Source of the DNA: Psychroserpens sp. NJDZ02
GTDB lineage: Bacteria; Bacteroidota; Bacteroidia; Flavobacteriales; Flavobacteriaceae
Length of the DNA stretch: 64,000 nucleotides
NCBI RefSeq assembly: GCF_004843725.1
Contig: NZ_CP039451.1
Span: 804,501 to 868,500, forward strand
Direction: 5' to 3'
Below, in pieces: positions 14,256 to 22,587 of this stretch. Position 1 is the stretch's first letter, and each line of letters starts with the position of its first letter. The notes beneath the pieces are model-generated. The model ran no database searches. It saw only the letters and a list, made by a program, of their open reading frames with translations, and was not told the DNA's origin. Both the position numbers and the translations under genes were made by a program.

Positions 14256-14654
14256 ATGAAAAACCAAATCATAAATATAGTTATTATCCTAGTTATGGTC
14301 TTTTTTGCTATTCCTAAATTATTAGCAAAACCCCAAAGTATCGCAGGCTTCAAACAGTTTGAAAATGCCATCCATTTGAATGCAGATATTTTTAGAATTT
14401 TTACAGGGATTTCCGAGCTAGCTCTAGCCCTATTGTTATTGCTTTTTGCAATAAAAGGTCATCAAACTATTGGAAAAATAGCCTTTGCTTTTTTGCTAAC
14501 AACCATGATCTCTGCACTACTATTAGAGTTTTTTGCAAGACCTGAACCCAAAATAGTACTGGTGATTATAGCTATCGTTTTAACTTTAGTATCACTATAC
14601 AGATTAAACCAATTAATTAATCCAAAAACAAAACAACATGACACTAGACCATAA
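14256..14654 (+). CDS. DoxX-like four-helix membrane protein
   Basis: The 132-aa protein is almost all membrane helices: IINIVIILVMVFFAIPKLLA, ISELALALLLLLFAIKG, GKIAFAFLLTTMISALLLEFF and IVLVIIAIVLTLVSLY. Size and layout match the DoxX/DoxX-like family, whose members often accompany redox enzymes; the activity of this one is unknown. It begins 4 bp after the HAD gene, and its last 17 bp overlap the SDR start, so translational coupling is likely. Confidence 0.75.
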   Translation: MKNQIINIVIILVMVFFAIPKLLAKPQSIAGFKQFENAIHLNADIFRIFTGISELALALLLLLFAIKGHQTIGKIAFAFLLTTMISALLLEFFARPEPKIVLVIIAIVLTLVSLYRLNQLINPKTKQHDTRP

Positions 14655-15372
14655 AGTAATACTAGTAACAGGATCCTCTAGAGGAATTGGTAAAGAAATA
14701 GCATTACTTCTAGCCAAAAATGGAGCAAAAATAATTGTAAACCATTCCAATAGCGCTGAAGAAGCAGAATCAACTGTGGACAGCATTATAAAAGCAGGTG
14801 GTGCAGCAATTGCCATAAAAGCAGATGTAAGTCAAAAAGAAGATGTCACGCAACTATTTGATAAAGCGATTGCCCATTTTGGAAAAATTGATGTTCTAAT
14901 AAACAATGCTGGAGTCATGATTTCCAAAAAAATTAAAGACAATACGCAAGACGACTTTACCAAGCAGTTTGACATTAACGTCAGAGGTGTTTTTAACACG
15001 TTACAAGAAGCGGAAAGCAAACTAGCTAACAATGGTAATATAATAAACGTATCCTCGAGTACTGTTAAATTAATGTTTCCAACCTATGCGCTTTATTCTG
15101 CGTCAAAAGCTGCTGTAGAACAAATGACAAGAGTCTTTTCCAAAGAGATAGGTAGAGGCGTATCAGTTAATGCTATTGCTCCGGGAGCTACTGAAACTGA
15201 ATTATTTTTAAAAGGAAAATCTCAAGAGTTTATCGACAAACTAAGTGGCATGAATGCTTTTAATAGACTTGCCAAACCAATAGATATTGCAAAAGTGGTA
15301 TTATTTTTAGCAAGCGACGATTCTAAATGGATTTCTGGTCAAGTGATTGGCGCCAATGGTGCGCTCGTATAA
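14638..15372 (+). CDS. Short-chain dehydrogenase/reductase
   Basis: The 244-aa protein is a classical SDR: glycine-rich cofactor motif TGSSRGIGKEIA (about residues 11-22), NNAG at about 87-90, the active-site serine in IINVSSST (about 137), and YSASKAA (Tyr about 151, Lys about 155). It ends with DDSKWISGQVIGANGA, typical of 3-oxoacyl-ACP-reductase/glucose-1-dehydrogenase-like SDRs. The HSN after strand beta-2 suggests NADPH preference, an inference. It is the last gene of the TetR-controlled unit and probably reduces a carbonyl compound from the same stress or degradation route. Confidence 0.9.
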   Translation: MTLDHKVILVTGSSRGIGKEIALLLAKNGAKIIVNHSNSAEEAESTVDSIIKAGGAAIAIKADVSQKEDVTQLFDKAIAHFGKIDVLINNAGVMISKKIKDNTQDDFTKQFDINVRGVFNTLQEAESKLANNGNIINVSSSTVKLMFPTYALYSASKAAVEQMTRVFSKEIGRGVSVNAIAPGATETELFLKGKSQEFIDKLSGMNAFNRLAKPIDIAKVVLFLASDDSKWISGQVIGANGALV

Positions 15373-15390
15373 CAACTTATTAATTTAAAC

Positions 15391-15431
15391 AAAAAAAAGC
15401 AAAATCCTAAAATAGGATTTTGCTTTTTTTT
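15391..15431. terminator. Bidirectional rho-independent terminator
   Basis: A 19-bp perfect stem (15391-15409 with 15413-15431) closes on a three-base loop, with an A-run on one side and a T-run on the other. It lies between the convergent SDR and RsuA-family genes and can serve both. Confidence 0.9.
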
Positions 15432-15465
15432 TTAATATTTTGATATAACATTAAAAATCTTCTAA

Positions 15466-16320
15466 CTATAACATTTTAAGCGTATTCAATTCTTGCTCTG
15501 TTAAAATTTTCCAATTTCCTCTTGGAATATCCTTTTTAGTTAAGTGTGCAATTTGTACACAATCAATTCTTACTAACTCATATTTTAAGTGTTCAAAAAT
15601 AGTATGTAAAATGGTATTACCCGTGTTTTTGATTTTTACTCCAATTTCGTTTTTAATATTATTAACGTAATCTATCTCTTCCACTCTAACGGACTTCCCC
15701 TCTACTTTAAAACCTTCTCTTATCTTTTTCATGTCTTCCATTTTTAAGTTTTTATCCAACTCTAAATGAAATAAACGCTCTATTCCTTTATTCGAATTTG
15801 TAAAACGTTCAACAATTTTCTCGTCATTAGTAAATAATAATAAACCTGTAGAGTTACGACCTAAACGTCCAATAGGTTTTATTCTAGAACTCGTTGCATT
15901 TCCAACCAAGTCCATAACCGTTTTTCCTTTTTGCTCACTTGTTGTTGTAGCAAACCCTTTAGGCTTGTTTAATAACACATAAGCCTTTTTTTCTGGATTT
16001 ATTCTTGCACCATCATAACGTACTTCGTCTTCCAACTTGACTTTATACCCCATTTCCACAACAATTTTACCGTTTACAGCGACTAAGCCCATAGCAATAT
16101 GTTGATCTGCCTCTCTACGAGAACACATCCCAGAATTAGCGACGTACTTATTTAAACGTATTTCGCCTGGATTAGATGTTTTTTTCTGACTAGGTTTTTT
16201 ATCAAAAGCAGGCTTAGCAGATACTACAGCATCATCTTTCACTCTTTTTTTAGGTCTAAAAGGTGCTTTTGGCTTCGCCTTTCCTTTTCCTTTATCCTTT
16301 CCTTCGCGTGCTTTACTCAT
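15466..16320 (-). CDS. RsuA/RluB-family pseudouridine synthase homologue lacking the catalytic aspartate
   Basis: The 284-aa protein has a Lys-rich tail (1-50), an S4 RNA-binding domain (about 53-100: IRLNKYVANSGMCSRREAD) and an RsuA-like synthase domain. The normally invariant GRLD/GRMD motif reads PIGRLGRNSTGLLLFTND; the codon is GGT, so the nucleophilic Asp is Gly. The usual NRIVRRIFEHLGY is NTILHTIFEHLKY, and the usual LDRV is IDCV. Active family members isomerise uridine in 23S or 16S rRNA. This copy retains the fold and the ending LTKKDIPRGNWKILTEQE, but probably not catalysis. It is the last gene of the mevalonate cluster, 55 bp after the nitrilase. Confidence 0.88.
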   Translation of the reverse strand: MSKAREGKDKGKGKAKPKAPFRPKKRVKDDAVVSAKPAFDKKPSQKKTSNPGEIRLNKYVANSGMCSRREADQHIAMGLVAVNGKIVVEMGYKVKLEDEVRYDGARINPEKKAYVLLNKPKGFATTTSEQKGKTVMDLVGNATSSRIKPIGRLGRNSTGLLLFTNDEKIVERFTNSNKGIERLFHLELDKNLKMEDMKKIREGFKVEGKSVRVEEIDYVNNIKNEIGVKIKNTGNTILHTIFEHLKYELVRIDCVQIAHLTKKDIPRGNWKILTEQELNTLKML

Positions 16321-16375
16321 GATATAATTTTTTGCAAATTTACAATGTTTTTTTGATAATAAATTAAAAACATTA

Positions 16376-17326
16376 TTAATCGTTAAACTCTACTGTAGAT
16401 TGTCTCTGTCTATTAACTGTAAGTTTGGTTACATCCGGTCTAGAATAGTGCCCTACAACATCAAAATTTTGTCGCTCTTCCAACACGCGATTAAAATCTA
16501 ATGTAGCCGTAATTAAGCCTTCTTTATGCAATACAGGCTCGATAAGCCATTCTCCATCTGGCCCTGCAATGCAGCTCCCGCCATTAGCCAACACATCTGG
16601 TGCAGCCTTTAATATCTTATCTAAATGTGGTGTGTTTTCTGGAAAATCTATTTTAGTCATTAAACTTGAAGCAGAAATCACATAACTTCTGGACTCCCTA
16701 GCAATAAAACGTGTAATATCCTTAGTATTATGGTCACTACCCGGCCATACTGCAATATGAAGATTTTCTCCTAACCCATATAAAGCTGTTCTTGGCAGTG
16801 GCATCCAATTTTCCCAGCAATTTAAACCTCCTACTGTAAACTGTTTTAAAGGATGGACTTGCAACCCATTACCATCTCCTGGTGCCCAAGTTAGACGCTC
16901 ATCATAAGTGGGCTGTAATTTTCTATGTACTGATTTAATAATTCCGGTAGCGTCAATATACACCAAAGACGCATAAATACTATGTCCGCCTCTATTTTTA
17001 GCACGTTCCATAATTCCTAAATAAACAGCTATAGTATGCTGTTTTGCCAAATTACAAATAGCATCTAGCTCGCCCGCCTCTATTTGAATTGAATTTTTAA
17101 CGTAAGTCGCATGTAACTCTTTATTCACGTTAGTGTTCCATTCGGCCCCACCAGTTAAAGCGACCCAAAACGGATACCCTGGCACCAATGCTTCTCCAAA
17201 CACGACTAACTCTGATCCAATTTTAGCGGCATCAATTATAGATTGCTCTACCTTGTTTAGTGTTTCTTCTTTATTTAAAAGTACAGGTGTAATTTGCGCA
17301 ATGGCCACCTTTAAAGTGTGTTCCAT
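16376..17326 (-). CDS. Nitrilase (carbon-nitrogen hydrolase)
   Basis: The 316-aa protein shows the Glu-Lys-Cys triad of nitrilases: Glu in VVFGEALVPGYPFW (about residue 45), Lys in SVHRKLQPTYDERLTW (about 134) and Cys in VGGLNCWENWMPLPR (about 168). The HRKL-PT-ER-W and CWEN patterns are those of true nitrilases, which convert R-CN to a carboxylic acid and ammonia, rather than amidases or ureidopropionases. No signal peptide is present. It starts 4 bp after the UbiA gene stop and is thus part of the same transcript. Its substrate is not evident. Confidence 0.92.
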   Translation of the reverse strand: MEHTLKVAIAQITPVLLNKEETLNKVEQSIIDAAKIGSELVVFGEALVPGYPFWVALTGGAEWNTNVNKELHATYVKNSIQIEAGELDAICNLAKQHTIAVYLGIMERAKNRGGHSIYASLVYIDATGIIKSVHRKLQPTYDERLTWAPGDGNGLQVHPLKQFTVGGLNCWENWMPLPRTALYGLGENLHIAVWPGSDHNTKDITRFIARESRSYVISASSLMTKIDFPENTPHLDKILKAAPDVLANGGSCIAGPDGEWLIEPVLHKEGLITATLDFNRVLEERQNFDVVGHYSRPDVTKLTVNRQRQSTVEFND

Positions 17327-17330
17327 AAAT

Positions 17331-18236
17331 TTAAAGTATTCGGTTTAAAACTAAATCTATATCTATTAATAAAATACTAAAAACGCCAGCCACAATAATA
17401 AATTTTAAAATATTATGCAACCATAAGTATTGTGTTTTTGTCGTGGATTTCCATAGCAACAAAATATACGTTATTAGTAAAATTTCGCACATATAAAAAT
17501 ACATATACATTTCTCCAATATCAAATTTAGTGATTAAAAAGTATACCGGAAAAAGCGTTAATATCACCAAACATGTAATTATTTTCTTTGAGGTGTTCTC
17601 TCCATAAACAATAGGTATTGTTCTGTAATTAAGTGTTAGATCACCTTTAATATTCTCTAAATCCTTAGTTAACTCACGGATAAAAATTATCAAAAATAAA
17701 AATGTAGCATGTACAAATATAACAGACCTAAAATTATAGTAATATACAAAAATGACAAAAAACGGCGTTAAAGTTAATATCGCTGAAACCACATTACCAA
17801 CTATCGGTATTTTTTTTAATTTATGTGAATAAAACCAAATAGCAAAAATGTAAAACGAAAAAAACAAAACCGGTTTAAATGAAACATAACTAGCCATAAC
17901 TACTGCAGAAAAATTAAGAACGAAGTAGAACGACAGCTTAGTGTTCTGACTTACTAATTTATCTAAATGAGTCTTGTTGGGTTTGTTAATAAGATCCTTT
18001 TCGGAATCGTAAAAATTATTGATAATATAGCCACCAGCTATAACTGCAGCAGTTGCTAGCACCAACATTAATAAATTAACATCAAACAACACCTGCTTTA
18101 AAGGCTTATCTGAAGCGAATATATAAATGGACGCCAAATACTGAGCCATTACAATCACCAGAATATTGTAGCCCCGAACCACAGAAAACATACTAAAAAA
18201 CTTTAAGAAAAGATGTTTTTGCTCTCTGGTTGACAT
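17331..18236 (-). CDS. UbiA-family prenyltransferase
   Basis: The 301-aa polytopic membrane protein has the two Asp-rich UbiA motifs: NNFYDSEKDLINKP (about residues 67-80) and RELTKDLENIKGD (about 188-200), which bind Mg2+-prenyl diphosphate. About eight or nine hydrophobic helices are visible. In flavobacteria this gene, next to the mevalonate kinase gene, is often annotated geranylgeranylglycerol-phosphate geranylgeranyltransferase. A role in menaquinone or another prenyl lipid is equally possible. It sits 34 bp after mevalonate kinase and 4 bp before the nitrilase. Confidence 0.88.
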   Translation of the reverse strand: MSTREQKHLFLKFFSMFSVVRGYNILVIVMAQYLASIYIFASDKPLKQVLFDVNLLMLVLATAAVIAGGYIINNFYDSEKDLINKPNKTHLDKLVSQNTKLSFYFVLNFSAVVMASYVSFKPVLFFSFYIFAIWFYSHKLKKIPIVGNVVSAILTLTPFFVIFVYYYNFRSVIFVHATFLFLIIFIRELTKDLENIKGDLTLNYRTIPIVYGENTSKKIITCLVILTLFPVYFLITKFDIGEMYMYFYMCEILLITYILLLWKSTTKTQYLWLHNILKFIIVAGVFSILLIDIDLVLNRIL

Positions 18237-18270
18237 TAGTATTTAATTCTGAAAATATTTAAGACTATAA

Positions 18271-19200
18271 TTAAAAATTATAAACGACTTCAAGCTTATA
18301 ATCTTTTAGTGCTTGTTCTGCTTTTTTAATATCTGGTGTAAATCCTAAAATATAGCCTCCACCTCCAGAGCCACATAATTTTAAATAATAATCGTTGGAT
18401 TCGATTCCGTTTTTCCACAACTCATGAAACTGAGTTGGAATCATAGGTTTAAAATGATTAAGTACGACTTTAGATAATTGTTTTGTGTTTTTAAATAACG
18501 ACTTGATATCTCCTTTTAAGAAATCATCAACACATGCATCCGTATGTTTTATAAACTGATTTTTAAGCATTTTTCTAAAGCCTTCTTGCTTCATGTTTTC
18601 CATAAAAATACTTACCATTGGTGCTGTTTCACCAATAATACCAGAATCTAATAAAAACACAGCACCAAGTCCATCACTACTTTGCGTTGGAATACCTGTC
18701 GCTTCAATATTTTCTTGAGAGTTTATTAAAATTGGTAAACTTAAATAACTATTTAAAGGATCTAAACCAGAAGACTTTCCGTGAAAAAAAGATTCCATTT
18801 CAGAAAAAACAGCTTTAAGAGATAATAATTTTTCTCTAGTTAAATTTTCTAAAACCGTTATTTTATCTTGTGCATATTTATCATAAATAGCAGCTACTAA
18901 TGCACCACTACTACCAACGCCATATCCTTGAGGTATAGATGAGTCAAAATACATACCTGCATTAACATCTTTTCTTAATAGTTCAATATCAAAAACAACC
19001 AAATTATTATCTATTTTAGATAGATATTCCGTAAAACGTTGCAAACTTTCATTTGATTTTTGTGCCTCTTCAGAAGGATTTTCCTCTGTTTTAAGTGCGC
19101 CATTATAAAAGTTATAAGGTATCGAGAGACCTTTAGAATCTTTAATAATTCCGTATTCTCCGAACAATAATATTTTTGAATAAAATAAGGGGCCTTTCAT
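18271..19200 (-). CDS. Mevalonate kinase-like GHMP kinase
   Basis: The 309-aa protein starts MKGPLFYSKILLFGEYGIIKDSKGLSIPY, the GHMP substrate region. It has the ATP loop IPQGYGVGSSGALVAAIYD (about residues 87-105), SSGLDPLNSYLSLP with the likely catalytic Asp, and the C-terminal glycine-rich motif LKLCGSGGGGYILGF. GHMP kinases of this form beside a diphosphomevalonate decarboxylase are mevalonate kinases (ATP + mevalonate to 5-phosphomevalonate). A phosphomevalonate kinase role cannot be excluded. It starts 28 bp after mvaD ends. Confidence 0.85.
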   Translation of the reverse strand: MKGPLFYSKILLFGEYGIIKDSKGLSIPYNFYNGALKTEENPSEEAQKSNESLQRFTEYLSKIDNNLVVFDIELLRKDVNAGMYFDSSIPQGYGVGSSGALVAAIYDKYAQDKITVLENLTREKLLSLKAVFSEMESFFHGKSSGLDPLNSYLSLPILINSQENIEATGIPTQSSDGLGAVFLLDSGIIGETAPMVSIFMENMKQEGFRKMLKNQFIKHTDACVDDFLKGDIKSLFKNTKQLSKVVLNHFKPMIPTQFHELWKNGIESNDYYLKLCGSGGGGYILGFTPDIKKAEQALKDYKLEVVYNF

Positions 19201-19228
19201 ATGCTATCTAATCATTGATTTTATAAAG

Positions 19229-20311
19229 TTACAACTGTTTTGCTCCAAAACCAATTTTGTCACAAATATAGTGACCGTTTTGACAATATGCAACCAACTC
19301 TAATTTAATGAATTCTAAAATTTTAACTGCATCTTTTTCAGGATACAGTACATGGACATTAGCACCAGCATCCAAAGTAAAGCTTATGGGTAAACCCGTA
19401 TCCTGTCTAAAACTCCAAATCTTATTTATAATTTCCAATGTATTGGGTTTCATTAAAATAAAATAAGGCATACTTGTCATCATCATCGCATGCAGTGTTA
19501 ATGCCTCACTTTCTACTAAAGCAATAAAAGCATCTAGGTCTCCCGTTTCTAATATGTTTTTGATAGTAGAAATATGATCAACAGCCTGATTAAAACGTTG
19601 TTTCGCAAATGGATGCCCATACATTAAATCGTGACCAACCGTACTACTAACTTGTTTCTCGCCTTTATCCACTAGTAATATGGTATCCTGATAGTTCTTA
19701 AAATTATCGTGTACTTTATAGGGATATTTAATACCAAATAAATCGCTACTACCTTCAATTCCTGGATGTTCTCCCCAAACGACTAAATCGCCTTCAAGAC
19801 TTCTGCAGGCACTACCAGAACCTAATCTTGCCAAAAATGACGCTTTTTGAATAAAATCTGAATCAGAAATTGTTGGATCTTTTTGTTTTTCTATACTCAT
19901 TAAACACAACGCTAAAGCACTCATTCCGGAAGCAGAAGATGCTATTCCTGAACTGTGAGGAAATGTGTTTTTTGTTTTTATAATGAAATGAAAATCTTTT
20001 AAAAAAGGCAAATAACTTTCAATACGCTTAAAAAAAGTTTCAATTTTAGGATGGAAATCAGGTTTGAATTCTTCATCTAAAAAAACTTCGAATGAAAAAC
20101 CATCCGTTGTACCTTCTCTTTTTTCAAATATAAGTTCTGTAATTGTTTTACAAGACTCTAAAGTAAAACTTATTGAGGGGTTTTCAGGCAGTTGATGTTC
20201 CTTTTTACCCCAATATTTGACTAAGGCAATATTACTTGGTGATGACCAAGAAACAACCCCATTTGAAGGCGAATACTGATAATTATGTACCAAAAAATGT
20301 TTTAAGTTCAT
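19229..20311 (-). CDS. mvaD: Diphosphomevalonate decarboxylase
   Basis: The 360-aa protein contains the family signature SPSNIALVKYWGKKEHQLPE (about residues 25-44), the ATP loop HSSGIASSASGMSALALCL (about 118-136), RLGSGSACRSLEGDLVVW, and the C-terminal TLDAGANVHVLYPEKD. The enzyme decarboxylates 5-diphosphomevalonate to isopentenyl diphosphate, the last mevalonate-pathway step. This places isoprenoid synthesis on the mevalonate route, as in many Flavobacteriaceae. It is the first gene of a five-gene minus-strand run (mvaD, mevalonate kinase, UbiA, nitrilase, RsuA-like). Confidence 0.95.
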   Translation of the reverse strand: MNLKHFLVHNYQYSPSNGVVSWSSPSNIALVKYWGKKEHQLPENPSISFTLESCKTITELIFEKREGTTDGFSFEVFLDEEFKPDFHPKIETFFKRIESYLPFLKDFHFIIKTKNTFPHSSGIASSASGMSALALCLMSIEKQKDPTISDSDFIQKASFLARLGSGSACRSLEGDLVVWGEHPGIEGSSDLFGIKYPYKVHDNFKNYQDTILLVDKGEKQVSSTVGHDLMYGHPFAKQRFNQAVDHISTIKNILETGDLDAFIALVESEALTLHAMMMTSMPYFILMKPNTLEIINKIWSFRQDTGLPISFTLDAGANVHVLYPEKDAVKILEFIKLELVAYCQNGHYICDKIGFGAKQL

Positions 20312-20374
20312 TTAAAAGCTAAATTTATGCAAAGATAACCTTAATATTTAAACTATTTTATTAATTTTGCAACC

Positions 20375-20421
20375 GAATGAACATTCACAACACTGATTTT
20401 AAACGTGATAAATGTACATTC
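20375..20421. promoter_or_regulatory. Two related palindromes between mvaD and a TetR gene
   Basis: GAATGAACATTC (20375-20386) is a near-palindrome, and AATGTACATT (20411-20420, followed by C) repeats it with centres 35 bp apart. The shared pattern is RAATGWACATTC. They lie 90-135 bp upstream of the TetR gene start and 65-110 bp upstream of divergent mvaD, so they are candidate binding sites for that repressor. A TAnnTTTG-type TAATTTTG (20362-20369) lies just before the first. Confidence 0.5.
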
Positions 20422-20512
20422 AAACGATTTAATAAGTTAACTGATAGGTAAAAAAGTTCCCTAAAACTACGCTTCACTGCTTTTTACCTTTAAAAAACAA
20501 AGTCTATTCCTT

Positions 20513-21079
20513 ATGGACAAAAAACAACGTATTATTATCACTATGCTAGAGCTAGTGGTAAAACAAGGTGTACACGCTACACCCATGTCTCAAGTTGCCA
20601 GAGAAGCAAATGTTGCTGTTGGTACAATTTATCATTATTTTGAAACTAAAAATCAAATTATTGAGGAAATTTACTTGATGATCATAAAAGATTATGGTAT
20701 TGTCTTAATGGCAAATCTTCCAGAAAACGGAAGTTTCAAAGACAAATACGACGCCATGTGGTTAAATTTATTCAACTATTTTGTTGGTAACCCATTAGCT
20801 TTTCAATTTATTGAATATGTTGCCGTACCTCCTATTATATCCAAAGAGATTGTAAAAAAAGGAATACCTTACATAGGTAATATTAGAGATTTCTTTTTGC
20901 AAGGCATATTGGATAAAGAGCTAAGAAACGTCCCACTTAGATTAATTTTACAAATGATTTTTGGAGATGTAGTCTCTGCAATGCGCTTAAAGATTACCGA
21001 AGATTTAGAAATGACTAAACAAGAAATAGATTTTGCTTTAGAAATGTCGTGGGATTCGGTTAAATACAAAACTAACTAG
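20513..21079 (+). CDS. TetR-family transcriptional regulator
   Basis: The 188-aa protein has a typical N-terminal helix-turn-helix (VKQGVHATPMSQVAREANVAVGTIYHYFETKNQIIEEIY, about residues 13-52) and a C-terminal helical ligand domain (ending DVVSAMRLKITEDLEMTKQEIDFALEMSWDSV). It is divergent from mvaD with a 200-bp gap that carries two copies of a GAATGWACATTC-like palindrome. Autoregulation, and perhaps control of the mevalonate cluster, is possible. The ligand is unknown; similar bacteroidete TetR proteins often respond to acyl-CoAs or drugs. Confidence 0.88.
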   Translation: MDKKQRIIITMLELVVKQGVHATPMSQVAREANVAVGTIYHYFETKNQIIEEIYLMIIKDYGIVLMANLPENGSFKDKYDAMWLNLFNYFVGNPLAFQFIEYVAVPPIISKEIVKKGIPYIGNIRDFFLQGILDKELRNVPLRLILQMIFGDVVSAMRLKITEDLEMTKQEIDFALEMSWDSVKYKTN

Positions 21080-21199
21080 TAAGCATTAAAAGCTTATTTA
21101 ATGTTTTAAAATTTCTGATGTTTGGTGCGCTTTTTATTTTTCTCAAAAAAAATATTATTAGCTTTAGTCACCAAATCTTATATTGGAATACAAACACTT

Positions 21200-21258
21200 G
21201 CAGTCGTTAGTTAGGTTACATTTTTCTTTCGGAAAATCACAACCTGACTAACGACTGC
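21200..21258. terminator. Long nested hairpin, probable bidirectional terminator
   Basis: Arms of 18 bp, GCAGTCGTTAGTTAGGTT (21200-21217) and its complement at 21241-21258, have a single mismatch. They enclose 23 bases that can form a small TTTTC/GAAAA stem. TTTTTG follows on the plus strand. It lies between convergent genes (TetR, plus; BaiN-like, minus), fitting a terminator. The rest of the 296-bp gap shows nothing else. Confidence 0.6.
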
Positions 21259-21375
21259 TTTTTGTGTTTTACTAACTTTAGTATACACTAATGTAAAATA
21301 GCTAGCCTGGCTCTCATGTTTATTAAAAGGACCGCTTTTCAAAAGGCCCTTTAATTAGCCTTCTATTTTCACTAT

Positions 21376-22587
21376 TTAACTATCTAAATTTTTAGCGACA
21401 ATATAAGCACTTGTCCATGCATTCTGAAAATTAAAACCACCAGTCACAGCGTCAACATTAATTATTTCGCCAGCAAAATATAAGTTATCATGTAACTTAC
21501 TTTTGTAATTTTTAAAATTGACCTCTTTAAGATCTATTCCTCCTGCTGTAACAAACTCTTCTTTAAAAGTGCTTTTACCATCCACCTTAAAAACAGCTTT
21601 AGTTAATTGATTACTTAAAGCTTCTAATTGTGCTTTATTAAGATCAGCCCACCTTGTTTCTTCTGTAATATCTGAAGCCATAACTAGTGTTTTCCATAAA
21701 CGTTTTGGCAAATCAAATTGTGTTGCTTTTAACACGGTTTTTTTAGACAACTCCTGTTTAATATCTTTTAAACTAGAAAGCACAACGTCATTATCCTGGT
21801 TTATAAAATTAACTTCAATATTAAATTTATAATCCCTTTCGGCCAATTCCAAAGCTCCAAAAGCAGACAGTTTTAAAATAGAAGGTGCACTCATCCCCCA
21901 ATGCGTTATTAATAATGGCCCAGAAGATTCCAAATTGGAATCAGCTACTTTTACCGTAACATTTTGTGCAACAACGCCTGGTATATCTTTAATCCTATCA
22001 TCTGTAATATTAAACGTAAATAAAGAGGGTACGGGTTTAATTATAGTATGATTTAGTTCTTGTAAAAAAGACCATATTTTTGGATTACTTCCAGTCGCTA
22101 CTACTATTTTGTTTGCCAAAAAATGATCTGTTTTAGTCTCAATCTCCCAATCCGCATTTGTTTTTTTAAAACCTAGCACAGATTGATTAGTTAACACCTC
22201 AACTTTATGCTTATTCGCCTCACTTAAAAAACAATCGATAATAGTTTGAGAGTTATTACTAACAGGAAAAATACGACCATCATCTTCAATTTTTAACGCC
22301 ACGCCTCTATCTTCAAACCACCCCATGGTATCACCTGTCATAAACGTATGAAAGGGCCCTAACAATTCTTTTTCGCCTCTAGGGTAATATGTTGTTAACT
22401 CTTGAGGCACAAACTCGGCATGCGTCACATTACAGCGTCCTCCGCCAGAGACTTTGACTTTACCAAGCACATCTTTACCACGTTCTAAAATGGCGACTTT
22501 CAAATTTGGGTGTAATTCTCCTATATTAATTGCAGCAAAAAAACCTGCTGCACCACCTCCAATAATTATTACATCGTATTGTTTCAT
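21376..22587 (-). CDS. FAD-dependent oxidoreductase of the HI0933/BaiN family
   Basis: The 403-aa protein starts with a dinucleotide-binding motif (DVIIIGGGAAGFFAAINIGE, about residues 4-23). It has VSGGGRCNVTHAEF (about 46-60), characteristic of the HI0933 flavoprotein family, a second nucleotide site KIVVATGSNPK, and ends DAVTGGFNFQNAWTSAYIVAKNL, the family's C-terminal FAD contact. The gut homologue BaiN was linked to bile-acid dehydroxylation; the general role of the family is unknown. It overlaps the GDPD gene by 4 bp, indicating coupled expression. Confidence 0.9.
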   Translation of the reverse strand: MKQYDVIIIGGGAAGFFAAINIGELHPNLKVAILERGKDVLGKVKVSGGGRCNVTHAEFVPQELTTYYPRGEKELLGPFHTFMTGDTMGWFEDRGVALKIEDDGRIFPVSNNSQTIIDCFLSEANKHKVEVLTNQSVLGFKKTNADWEIETKTDHFLANKIVVATGSNPKIWSFLQELNHTIIKPVPSLFTFNITDDRIKDIPGVVAQNVTVKVADSNLESSGPLLITHWGMSAPSILKLSAFGALELAERDYKFNIEVNFINQDNDVVLSSLKDIKQELSKKTVLKATQFDLPKRLWKTLVMASDITEETRWADLNKAQLEALSNQLTKAVFKVDGKSTFKEEFVTAGGIDLKEVNFKNYKSKLHDNLYFAGEIINVDAVTGGFNFQNAWTSAYIVAKNLDS

